Positions 1 to 5,456 of a stretch of 6,057 bases of DNA are shown in pieces. The stretch's first letter is position 1, and every line of letters begins with the position of its first letter. Source of the stretch: an uncultured bacterium (GTDB lineage: Bacteria; Armatimonadota; Zipacnadia; Zipacnadales; Zipacnadaceae); assembly GCA_937928475.1 (NCBI GenBank), contig CALFVE010000253.1, positions 1-6,057 on the forward strand. The letters are read 5' to 3'. Position numbers and translations under genes: made by a program. Under the pieces are notes generated by a model, which was given only the letters and a program-made list of their open reading frames with translations, was not told the DNA's origin and searched no databases.

Positions 1-247
1 CGGGATGGTGGAAGAGTTCAATCTCCCTAAACACGATGCCCTGCCGGTAGCCGGTGCCCAGCGCCTTCATCGTCGCTTCCTTGGCCGCCCAGCGCAGGGC
101 CAGGGCCTCCCCGGAGCGCTTGCGGGCTAGGCAGTCCGCTCGCTCTCGCTCCGTGAAGACGCGCCGCAGGAAGCGGTCGCCATACTGCTCAGCGAGCCGC
201 TCAATGCGGGCGATGACGACCAGATCGGTGCCGATGCCGATGATCAA
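1..247 (-). CDS. acpS: Holo-[acyl-carrier-protein] synthase, N-terminal part (runs off left edge)
   Basis: AcpS transfers 4'-phosphopantetheine from CoA to the active serine of apo-acyl carrier protein in the cytoplasm, which activates ACP for fatty-acid synthesis. The 82 visible residues begin MIIGIGTDLV and include RWAAKEATMKALGTG. These are the two family signatures: Asp8 in GTDLV and Glu57 in KEA are the expected Mg2+-binding acidic residues. The family is usually about 120-130 residues, so roughly the last third lies outside the window. I chose the TTG at 245-247 because translation from it gives the canonical N-terminus with no extension. A GGAGG sits 7 bases upstream, and a good promoter lies just beyond that. 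The gene is divergent from rlmN. No defect is visible in the part seen. Identification rests on family motifs and is strong. Confidence 0.95.
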   Translation of the reverse strand, partial: MIIGIGTDLVVIARIERLAEQYGDRFLRRVFTERERADCLARKRSGEALALRWAAKEATMKALGTGYRQGIVFREIELFHHP

Positions 248-254
248 GGGACTG

Positions 255-259
255 CCTCC
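255..259 (-). promoter_or_regulatory. Shine-Dalgarno of acpS
   Basis: GGAGG on the minus strand lies 7 bases before the TTG codon at 247. It supports the choice of the non-ATG start for acpS. Confidence 0.75.
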
Positions 260-280
260 GGGAGGTCAGACGGCGTGCAG

Positions 281-309
281 AGTATAGCCCGCCTCGGCGG
301 TTGACTCAA
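281..309 (-). promoter_or_regulatory. Sigma-70-type promoter of acpS
   Basis: On the minus strand TTGAGT (304-309) and TATACT (281-286) are separated by exactly 17 bases. They match the -35 consensus at 4 of 6 positions and the -10 consensus at 5 of 6. Transcription would start near 273-275, giving a leader of about 27 bases that contains the GGAGG ribosome binding site. The spacer holds a perfect 5-bp inverted repeat (CCGCC at 289-293, GGCGG at 296-300). Confidence 0.7.
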
Positions 310-339
310 GCCCGCGCCTCTCCCCCACCTCCGCGTCTG

Positions 340-348
340 TGGTACAAT
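340..348 (+). promoter_or_regulatory. Extended -10 promoter element of rlmN, possibly leaderless
   Basis: TGGTACAAT is an extended -10 motif (TGn followed by TACAAT, 343-348). It overlaps the ATG at 347-349, so a transcript made from it would begin around 355-356, at an in-frame GTG. No good -35 hexamer is present at 16-18 bases spacing. The TTGACT at 301 is 36 bases from the -10 and so too far away. Confidence 0.45.
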
Positions 349-1453
349 GACCGGCGTGAGCAGCGCCCGGGTGCTTGTTTACGATCTCGACGTACCGGCC
401 CTGCGCCGGTGGATGCAAGACCACGGCCAGCCGGATTACCGCGCCCGGCAAGTCTACACCTGGCTATACCGGCGGTTCGCGCTCTCCTTCGAGGCGATGA
501 CCGACCTGCCGGTCTCTCTGCGTCAGGCGCTGTCGCAGGAGCTGCTGCTCCCCGGCTGCCAGATCTTCGCCGAACGCCACGGTCAGGACACCCACAAACT
601 GCTTCTCGAGTACGAAGACGGTAGCCAGGTGGAATGTGTTTCCATTGCTACCGAGGGCCTGCCCACTTTCTGCCTTTCCACGCAGGTGGGCTGCGCCATG
701 GGTTGCGCCTTCTGCGCCTCTACCCTGCAAGGCTGCGAGCGGAATCTGACCACCGGCGAGATCCTGGCGCAAGCCACCAGTCTAGCCGCACGGCACGGCC
801 GTCCCGGCAACGTGGTGTTCATGGGCATGGGGGAACCCTTGCTCAACCTGGGGAACGTCGAAGCCGCGGTGCGGCGGCTGACCGATCCGCAGGCCTTCGG
901 CCTCTCCCCGCGCCGCATCAGTATCCCCACGGTGGGCATCGTCCCCCAGATCCGCAGACTGGGAGAGATGAACCTGGGGGTGAACCTCGCTATCTCGCTC
1001 AACTCCACCCGCGACGACCAGCGGCGTGAGTTGATGCCAGGGGCGGCGCGCTGGAACCTGCGAGAACTCCTGGCCGCCGCAGCCGACTTCAGCCGCCTTA
1101 CCGGGGGCCAGCCAGTCACCTTCGCTTACGTGCTCCTGCGCGGGGTCAACGACTTCCCGGCTGACGCCGAGCGACTGGTGAACATGCTCAGGCCTCTGCG
1201 CCACCACCTCAACCTCATCCCCTTCAATCCGGTCGAACACGCCCTGCTTCAGCCCCCCGCTGAGAAGCATGTACAGGAGTTCGCCCGACGTCTCCGGCGG
1301 GGCGGGCTTAATGTGAGCATTCGCCGCAGCAAGGGGACAGACATCGAGGCGGCCTGCGGGCAATTGCGCCGGCGGGCCGGGAAAGCGAAAGAGCCACCCC
1401 GCAGGGCGGCCGTTCAGGTCAAGAGTGGCTGCCGGGCTAGGAATCGAACCTAG
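347..1453 (+). CDS. rlmN: Dual-specificity RNA methyltransferase RlmN (23S rRNA A2503 / tRNA A37, radical SAM)
   Basis: RlmN methylates C2 of A2503 in 23S rRNA, and in some bacteria A37 of certain tRNAs, using two S-adenosylmethionines and a 4Fe-4S cluster. The 368-residue product has the family N-terminal domain (about residues 10-85, with DYRARQVYTWLYRR). The radical-SAM cluster motif is C116-x3-C120-x2-C123, and the SAM-binding motif MGMGEPLLN starts at about residue 159. Both mechanistic cysteines are present: Cys109 in FCLSTQVGC, and Cys337 in DIEAACGQL, the one that carries the methyl group. All key residues are intact, so the enzyme should be active. I give the ATG at 347, but no ribosome binding site precedes it and a -10-like box overlaps it. 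GTG at 356 may be the true start. The basic tail after about residue 345 is longer than the family needs, and it encodes the tRNA-Gln terminator and part of that tRNA on the opposite strand. The stop codon lies inside the tRNA gene. Confidence 0.95.
   Translation: MTGVSSARVLVYDLDVPALRRWMQDHGQPDYRARQVYTWLYRRFALSFEAMTDLPVSLRQALSQELLLPGCQIFAERHGQDTHKLLLEYEDGSQVECVSIATEGLPTFCLSTQVGCAMGCAFCASTLQGCERNLTTGEILAQATSLAARHGRPGNVVFMGMGEPLLNLGNVEAAVRRLTDPQAFGLSPRRISIPTVGIVPQIRRLGEMNLGVNLAISLNSTRDDQRRELMPGAARWNLRELLAAAADFSRLTGGQPVTFAYVLLRGVNDFPADAERLVNMLRPLRHHLNLIPFNPVEHALLQPPAEKHVQEFARRLRRGGLNVSIRRSKGTDIEAACGQLRRRAGKAKEPPRRAAVQVKSGCRARNRT
1382..1410 (-). terminator. Probable intrinsic terminator of tRNA-Gln, inside the rlmN 3' end
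   Basis: On the minus strand GCCGCCC (1404-1410) and GGGTGGC (1393-1399) form a 7-bp stem, with one G-T pair, around a TGCG loop. The stem is followed by the T-rich TCTTTCGCTTT (1382-1392). It lies 15 bases beyond the tRNA CCA end. There is no T tract on the plus side, so it is oriented to stop tRNA transcription, not rlmN. The T tract is interrupted, so it may be only moderately efficient. Confidence 0.5.
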
Positions 1454-1500
1454 AGTCAACTGATCCAGAGTCAGTCGTGTTACCGTTACACCACCCGGCA
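1426..1500 (-). tRNA. tRNA-Gln (anticodon CTG)
   Basis: A complete 75-base cloverleaf reads on the minus strand from 1500 to 1426. The acceptor stem is TGCCGGG/CCCGGCA, the D stem GTGT/ACAC with a GG-containing loop, and the anticodon stem ACTGA/TCAGT around CTCTGGA. The T arm is CTAGG-TTCGATT-CCTAG, followed by G73 and an encoded CCA. The anticodon CTG reads CAG glutamine codons. The U1-A72 pair and G73 fit a glutamine tRNA. Position 37 is G, the usual context for 1-methylguanosine. The first 28 bases from the 3' end overlap the end of rlmN on the opposite strand. The gene has its own promoter and lies 35 bases downstream of tkt on the same strand. Confidence 0.97.
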
Positions 1501-1510
1501 GCGCGAGTTT

Positions 1511-1539
1511 ATTATGCCATCTAACGGTAAAGGTGTCAA
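1511..1539 (-). promoter_or_regulatory. Sigma-70-type promoter of tRNA-Gln, overlapping the tkt stop codon
   Basis: On the minus strand TTGACA (1534-1539) is a perfect -35 hexamer. A 17-base spacer separates it from CATAAT (1511-1516), a 5-of-6 match to the -10. The mature tRNA begins 10 bases after the -10, so the 5' leader would be only a few bases. The tkt stop codon TGA (1536-1538) lies inside the -35 hexamer. Confidence 0.88.
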
Positions 1540-3578
1540 CCCGCCGCGCGCTCTTCCCGCCTGCCTGTGTCTCCCATCCATTGCTTGATTCGCTCCACTA
1601 CCTGCGAGGCGGTGAAGCCAAAATGCTGGGCCAGCGCCGTGTACGGCGCCGAAGCCCCAAAGCGGTCGAGACCGATGATGAGGCCGTCCTCGCCCACGTA
1701 GCGTTCCCAGCCCAGCGTGACCCCAGCCTCGATCGCCACCCGCCAGCGGCAGCCGTAGCCGCATACCCGATGCCGATACTCCTCCGGCTGCTCCTCGAGC
1801 AACTCCCAGCAGGGCATACTCGTTACCTGAACTTGCTCGCCCTCCGCCGCCAGGACTTCTGCAACCTCCAGCGCCAGGGCCACTTCTGAGCCGCTGGCTA
1901 TGATGACCACGTCAGGCTTCTCCGCGGCGCGCAGGATGTACCCGCCCTGCCGCAGTCCCTGCGCGGGTGCGTATTTCGCGCGGTCAATCTCAGGTACTTT
2001 CTGCCGGGTCAGCAAGAGGGCCGTCGGCCCTTCGCGGCGCTCCAGAGCGACCGCCCAGGCGAGGGCGGTCTCCGGCCCGTCCGCAGGGCGGATCACGTAG
2101 AGATTGGGGATCGCCCGCAGTGCCAGGTGCTGCTCAATCGGCTGATGGGTGGGGCCGTCCTCGCCGAGAAAGATGCTGTCGTGGGTGAAGACGTAGATTA
2201 CGGGCAGATGGCTCATGGCCGCCAGGCGGATGCTGGGGCGCATGTAGTCGGAGAAGACCTCGAAGGTCCCGCCATAGGCACGGAAGCCTGATTCCACCAG
2301 GCCATTCAAGATACCCCCCATGCCGTGCTCGCGAACCCCGAAGTGCAGATTGCGCCCGGCGAAGGACCCCGGCGCGACGGAGGGATAGGCCTTCAGGAGC
2401 GTATTGTTGGAGGGAGCCAGGTCCGCCGAGCCGCCCACCAGCCAGGGCACGGCCTCTGCCGCGGCCTGCAGGATCGCCCCCGAGAACTGGCGGGTCGCGT
2501 TGCTGCCCGAGGGCACCGCCGCCAAGAGCCGCGCTTCGAGGTCAGCGGGCATTTCCCCCGTCCACATCTGCTCCCACTGGGCCCACAGTTCCGGGTGCTC
2601 GGCTCGATACGCCTCGGCTTGGGCCTGCCACTCAGCGTAAGCAGACGTAAGCGCCGCCACCCGTTCCGCGCAGTCTTGTCTCACCTCCTCGGGAACGAAG
2701 AAATGCTTGTCCACGCAGCAGTGCAGGGCTTCCTTGGTGGCGCAAACCTCCTCCTGGCCGAGGGGCGCGCCGTGGGCCTCGGCTGTGTCCATTGCTCCGG
2801 GGCTGCCGTAGGCAATATGGGTGCGGCACGAGATCAGCAGGGGCCGCTCGCGCCGAGTGCAGGCGTGCTCTAGCGCCCCCGCTATCTCCCCGTAGTCATG
2901 CCCGTCTATCTCCAGCGTCTCCCAGCCGTAGGCGGCGAAGCGCGCCGGCACCTCCTCTGAGAAGGCCAAGTCCGTGGGGCCCTCGATCGTGATCTTGTTG
3001 TTGTCATAGAGACAGACCAGGTTCGCCAGCCGCAGATGCCCGGCCAGCGAGGCCGCTTCGGAGGCGACGCCCTCCATCATGTCCCCGTCGCTGGCGATAA
3101 CGAAGACGCGGTAGTCCCAAAGCGGAAAGCCAGGCCGGTTGAAGCGGGCCGCCAGCATCTCCTGGGCCAGGGCCATGCCCACGGCGTTGCTCAAGCCCTG
3201 CCCGAGCGGCCCGGTGGTGGTCTCCACCCCCGGGGGCAGCCAGTACTCCGGGTGCCCGGGCGTCCGGCTGCCCAGTTGCCGAAAGCGCTGCAATTCCTCC
3301 ATCTCCAGACCGAACCCGAACAGGTGCAGCAGGGAGTAGAGCAGCATGGAGCCATGCCCGGCAGAAAGTACGAAGCGGTCGCGGCCGGGCCACGCGGGAT
3401 CCTGGGGATTGAACCGCAGGTAGTGGCGCCAGAGCATCCAGGCGTAATCCGCGGCCCCCATGGGCATGCCGGGGTGGCCGGAATTGGCCTTCTGCACGGC
3501 GTCCATAGCCAGGCACCGCAAAGTATTCGCGCCCCGCCGAGCAGCGGCAATCTCCGCCTCAGTCAGTACTACGCGCAT
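1536..3578 (-). CDS. tkt: Transketolase
   Basis: Transketolase is a cytoplasmic thiamine-diphosphate enzyme of the pentose phosphate pathway. It moves two-carbon units between sugar phosphates such as xylulose 5-phosphate and ribose 5-phosphate or erythrose 4-phosphate. The 680-residue product has the normal family length (about 650-700) and order of motifs. These are His35 in NSGHPG, His75 in SAGHGS, the ThDP/metal motif from Asp164 to Asn194 (SDGDMMEG to YDNNKIT), GGSADLAPSN at 382-391, and the catalytic glutamate Glu417 in GVREHGM. The phosphate/substrate-binding segment is DSIFLGEDGPTHQP (467-480) and the C-terminal domain carries GLDRFGASAPY (636-646). The ATG at 3578 places NSGHPG at the usual distance from the N-terminus; a GAGGA lies about 10 bases upstream. 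Residues 606-613 (CGYGCRWR) replace the usual Leu-Pro-rich stretch, with no sign that function is lost. The gene follows the sigma-factor operon after 155 bases, and I found no convincing promoter of its own. Confidence 0.97.
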   Translation of the reverse strand: MRVVLTEAEIAAARRGANTLRCLAMDAVQKANSGHPGMPMGAADYAWMLWRHYLRFNPQDPAWPGRDRFVLSAGHGSMLLYSLLHLFGFGLEMEELQRFRQLGSRTPGHPEYWLPPGVETTTGPLGQGLSNAVGMALAQEMLAARFNRPGFPLWDYRVFVIASDGDMMEGVASEAASLAGHLRLANLVCLYDNNKITIEGPTDLAFSEEVPARFAAYGWETLEIDGHDYGEIAGALEHACTRRERPLLISCRTHIAYGSPGAMDTAEAHGAPLGQEEVCATKEALHCCVDKHFFVPEEVRQDCAERVAALTSAYAEWQAQAEAYRAEHPELWAQWEQMWTGEMPADLEARLLAAVPSGSNATRQFSGAILQAAAEAVPWLVGGSADLAPSNNTLLKAYPSVAPGSFAGRNLHFGVREHGMGGILNGLVESGFRAYGGTFEVFSDYMRPSIRLAAMSHLPVIYVFTHDSIFLGEDGPTHQPIEQHLALRAIPNLYVIRPADGPETALAWAVALERREGPTALLLTRQKVPEIDRAKYAPAQGLRQGGYILRAAEKPDVVIIASGSEVALALEVAEVLAAEGEQVQVTSMPCWELLEEQPEEYRHRVCGYGCRWRVAIEAGVTLGWERYVGEDGLIIGLDRFGASAPYTALAQHFGFTASQVVERIKQWMGDTGRREERAAG

Positions 3579-3611
3579 AGGACTTATATCCTCACTTCTT
3601 CAGAATTGGCG

Positions 3612-3687
3612 GCCGATTTCGCCGAGCGAAGAGCCGATTCCTCCCGCCGGGCACAGGCGTGACGACGCGCCCAGGCCAGGGCACAGG
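3612..3687. repeat. Small repeats in the RseB-like gene / tkt intergenic gap
   Basis: The 155-base gap 3579-3733 holds GGGCACAGG twice (3649-3657 and 3679-3687, 30 bases apart). It also holds a near-identical pair GCCGATTTC / GCCGATTCC (3612-3620 and 3633-3641), and a 5-bp hairpin TTCGC-CGA-GCGAA (3618-3630) that would lie in the tkt leader. No T tract follows any hairpin, so none looks like an intrinsic terminator. Function is unknown and chance is possible in GC-rich DNA. Confidence 0.3.
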
Positions 3688-3733
3688 AGCGGGGAGGGAG
3701 AAATGAGGGCCCCAGAAGCGATCTCCCCAAGGA

Positions 3734-4978
3734 CTAGGGGATGGACGCCGCGATCTTCTGCAGCGTTTCCTCCGGGAACTGGCCGATGACCACGTAGGCC
3801 GTCTCCCCCCGCACGGCGAGAGCGACCGCACCGCGAGGGCTACGGATCACGACCGCACCGCCCTCAGCGGCGGCCGCGGGAGGCGCAGGATGCTGGCCGA
3901 GTTCCCGGCGCCGACTCACGATCACGGTAAGGAAGCGCACCCCGTCGCTGTAGCGCAGAATCCCGCGCTGCCGGTGGGAAGTGGGCCGGGTGAGGAAACC
4001 GCCTTGCAGCGAATAGCCCTCGGGGACGTACGCGGGCAGAGCCACCGGCACCCCCAGGGTCTCGCTCATCTCCTCCACAGTCGCGGGAGTGTGCGGACCG
4101 AAGCGGCGAGCGGGCCCCGTGCCCGCGGCGTGCTTCTCCCCGGGATGCGAGGGAGGCTGCGGCCGCAAGCCGCGCGGCCGTGTCGCGCTAGCCCCAGGAG
4201 GGCTGGGGGGAACGCCCGAAGTGTCCGTGTCCGGCTTCGCAGTAGTCTCAGTCGGCGGGGCTGCTGAGGGCACCTGGCTGGAGGCCGCCGGTCTGTGTAC
4301 ACCAGACCTGACCGCGGCCGAGGGCCAAGCCGGGCGGCCGGGCGGCTTCGTGCCCGCCGGGGGAGTTGCCGCGAGGGAGGGCGGAGCGACCGGCGCCTGC
4401 CGCTGACCATACTTGACCTCGAGGTAGCGAGTAGCAAAGATGACGCGTCCCTCGGGGTCGCGCCGCTCACGCCCCAGGGGGAAGCCGGTTTCCTCATCTA
4501 CCCACAGGTTGATCTGGGGGCCGGGCCAACGCCCGCGCGGTCCGATGGTCACCTGACGCACGGGACGACCGGCGATGGTCGCTCTGCCCCCCAGCCCAAC
4601 CTCGTAGCGTCCCTCCAATTGCTCCACGGGAGGAATGAGCTCGGGACCTTGGGCCAGCGGTTGACGCGCTCCCGGTCCCTTCACTCGGATCAGGTCGCGG
4701 TTCTGGCGCACGATCTCCTGGCCGGCAATCGGACCTTCCACAAACTTCATCACTGTGTACTCGGGAGTCCGATTGACCTCTGCCACTCCTTGCACGGTCC
4801 CCTCAGGTCGGGCCAAGGTGGTCTGAACGCGTCCCTCCAGGTTGACGGTCTGCTCAGCAGCGCGGGCCCGCCGCAGCAGTTCCAGGGCCTGCTGCTCCTG
4901 GTTCCCAATCTGACAGCCCCCCAGAAGGGCCGCGACCGCCAAGCCTCCAACAAATTGCGCCAACCACCAGACTCGCAT
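3734..4978 (-). CDS. RseB/MucB-like sigma-factor regulatory lipoprotein
   Basis: RseB/MucB proteins bind the outer face of an anti-sigma factor and tune its proteolysis in response to envelope signals. This 414-residue protein begins with a lipoprotein signal peptide: a hydrophobic stretch from about residue 5 to 21, then lipobox LGGC with Cys22. This predicts export and lipid anchoring. Residues about 28-190 resemble the LolA-like N-terminal domain of RseB, including LWVDEETGFPLGRE at 158-171. Residues about 191-300 are a Pro/Ala/Ser/Thr-rich linker without obvious fold. Residues about 301-414 resemble the RseB C-terminal domain: LPAYVPEGYSL, then YSDGVRFLTVIVSRR, ending in GETAYVVIGQFPEETLQKIA. 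It starts 12 bases after the anti-sigma gene with a weak AGGCGA 8 bases upstream that overlaps that gene's stop, so the pair is probably co-transcribed and coupled. The family call comes from motif memory and gene order. A general LolA-like lipoprotein is the alternative. Confidence 0.8.
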   Translation of the reverse strand: MRVWWLAQFVGGLAVAALLGGCQIGNQEQQALELLRRARAAEQTVNLEGRVQTTLARPEGTVQGVAEVNRTPEYTVMKFVEGPIAGQEIVRQNRDLIRVKGPGARQPLAQGPELIPPVEQLEGRYEVGLGGRATIAGRPVRQVTIGPRGRWPGPQINLWVDEETGFPLGRERRDPEGRVIFATRYLEVKYGQRQAPVAPPSLAATPPAGTKPPGRPAWPSAAVRSGVHRPAASSQVPSAAPPTETTAKPDTDTSGVPPSPPGASATRPRGLRPQPPSHPGEKHAAGTGPARRFGPHTPATVEEMSETLGVPVALPAYVPEGYSLQGGFLTRPTSHRQRGILRYSDGVRFLTVIVSRRRELGQHPAPPAAAAEGGAVVIRSPRGAVALAVRGETAYVVIGQFPEETLQKIAASIP

Positions 4979-4990
4979 AGGATGGCTCGC

Positions 4991-5452
4991 CTAAGCGCCT
5001 CCAGTCAGAGCCGAATCCAGAGCCCGGGCCACGTCGCCGGCCCAGGGGTCGTCACGCACGATCTGCGCCTCCACGTTTTCGGCGACCATCGCCTCCACCG
5101 CCGGGATGCGGTCCACTACTGTCACCTGCGGCCGGCTCCAAAAGGCCGCGGCCAGTCCAACAACGGCGGCTACGGAGGCCAGAACGGCCGCCGGCCGCCA
5201 CAGCCGACGCCCGGCCCGCACCGGCTCGGGCCGGCGCGCGGCGATCCGCGCCGCCACCGCCGGCCACAGGTCGTGAGGCGCCCCTGCGGCTCTCGCCGCC
5301 GGCAGCAGGGCGCGAAGTTGCTCCTCGCACGCGTACGCCTCCCGGCAGCGGGTGCACCTCGCCAGATGGTCTTGCACGGCCTGCCGCTGGGCCTCGGTCA
5401 GATCCTTATGTTCATACGCCAGTTGTAGTTTTCGGCAGACTCCGCAGCGCAT
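4991..5452 (-). CDS. Zinc-finger transmembrane anti-sigma factor
   Basis: This probably holds the neighbouring ECF sigma factor inactive at the membrane until a signal triggers its release. The 153-residue protein has an N-terminal zinc-finger anti-sigma (ZAS-type) module with Cys3 or Cys6, then His29-x3-Cys33-x2-Cys36. A single hydrophobic segment at about residues 86-105 (PAAVLASVAAVVGLAAAFW) should span the membrane. The basic residues before it predict an N-terminus in the cytoplasm and about 48 residues outside. That outer tail is acidic and would be the part that contacts the RseB-like lipoprotein. The ATG at 5452 is 4 bases after the sigma stop, and its GGAGGT lies in the last sigma codons. 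It is the counterpart of RseA/RsrA-type proteins in position and role, but sequence similarity beyond the zinc motif is not obvious to me. Confidence 0.87.
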   Translation of the reverse strand: MRCGVCRKLQLAYEHKDLTEAQRQAVQDHLARCTRCREAYACEEQLRALLPAARAAGAPHDLWPAVAARIAARRPEPVRAGRRLWRPAAVLASVAAVVGLAAAFWSRPQVTVVDRIPAVEAMVAENVEAQIVRDDPWAGDVARALDSALTGGA

Positions 5453-5456
5453 GTCG

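Noticed and set aside
301..306. TTGACT as a -35 box for rlmN on the plus strand
   Set aside because: The only -10-like box downstream (343-348) is 36 bases away, and nothing resembling a -10 occurs at 16-18 bases spacing. The sequence is palindromic and works as the acpS -35 on the minus strand.
782..1459. Long open frame (225 codons) on the minus strand across rlmN
   Set aside because: It is antisense to well-conserved RlmN codons and runs through the tRNA-Gln terminator. It shows no family motif.
3036..3662. Open frame (208 codons) on the plus strand opposite the tkt 5' part
   Set aside because: It is a shadow of the transketolase reading frame with no recognisable motif.
3721..3741. Hairpin at the end of the RseB-like gene as a terminator
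   Set aside because: The stem (TCCCC/GGGGA) has only five pairs with an eight-base loop, and no T tract follows on either strand.
3576..4978. Shared start context TCCTATGCG at both tkt and the RseB-like gene
   Set aside because: Only nine bases match. The two proteins are unrelated beyond the first residues, so chance is the simplest explanation.
4295..5428. Long open frame (377 codons) on the plus strand
   Set aside because: It lies opposite the RseB-like and anti-sigma genes, has no recognisable domain and is low-complexity. It is expected from GC-rich codon bias on the opposite strand.
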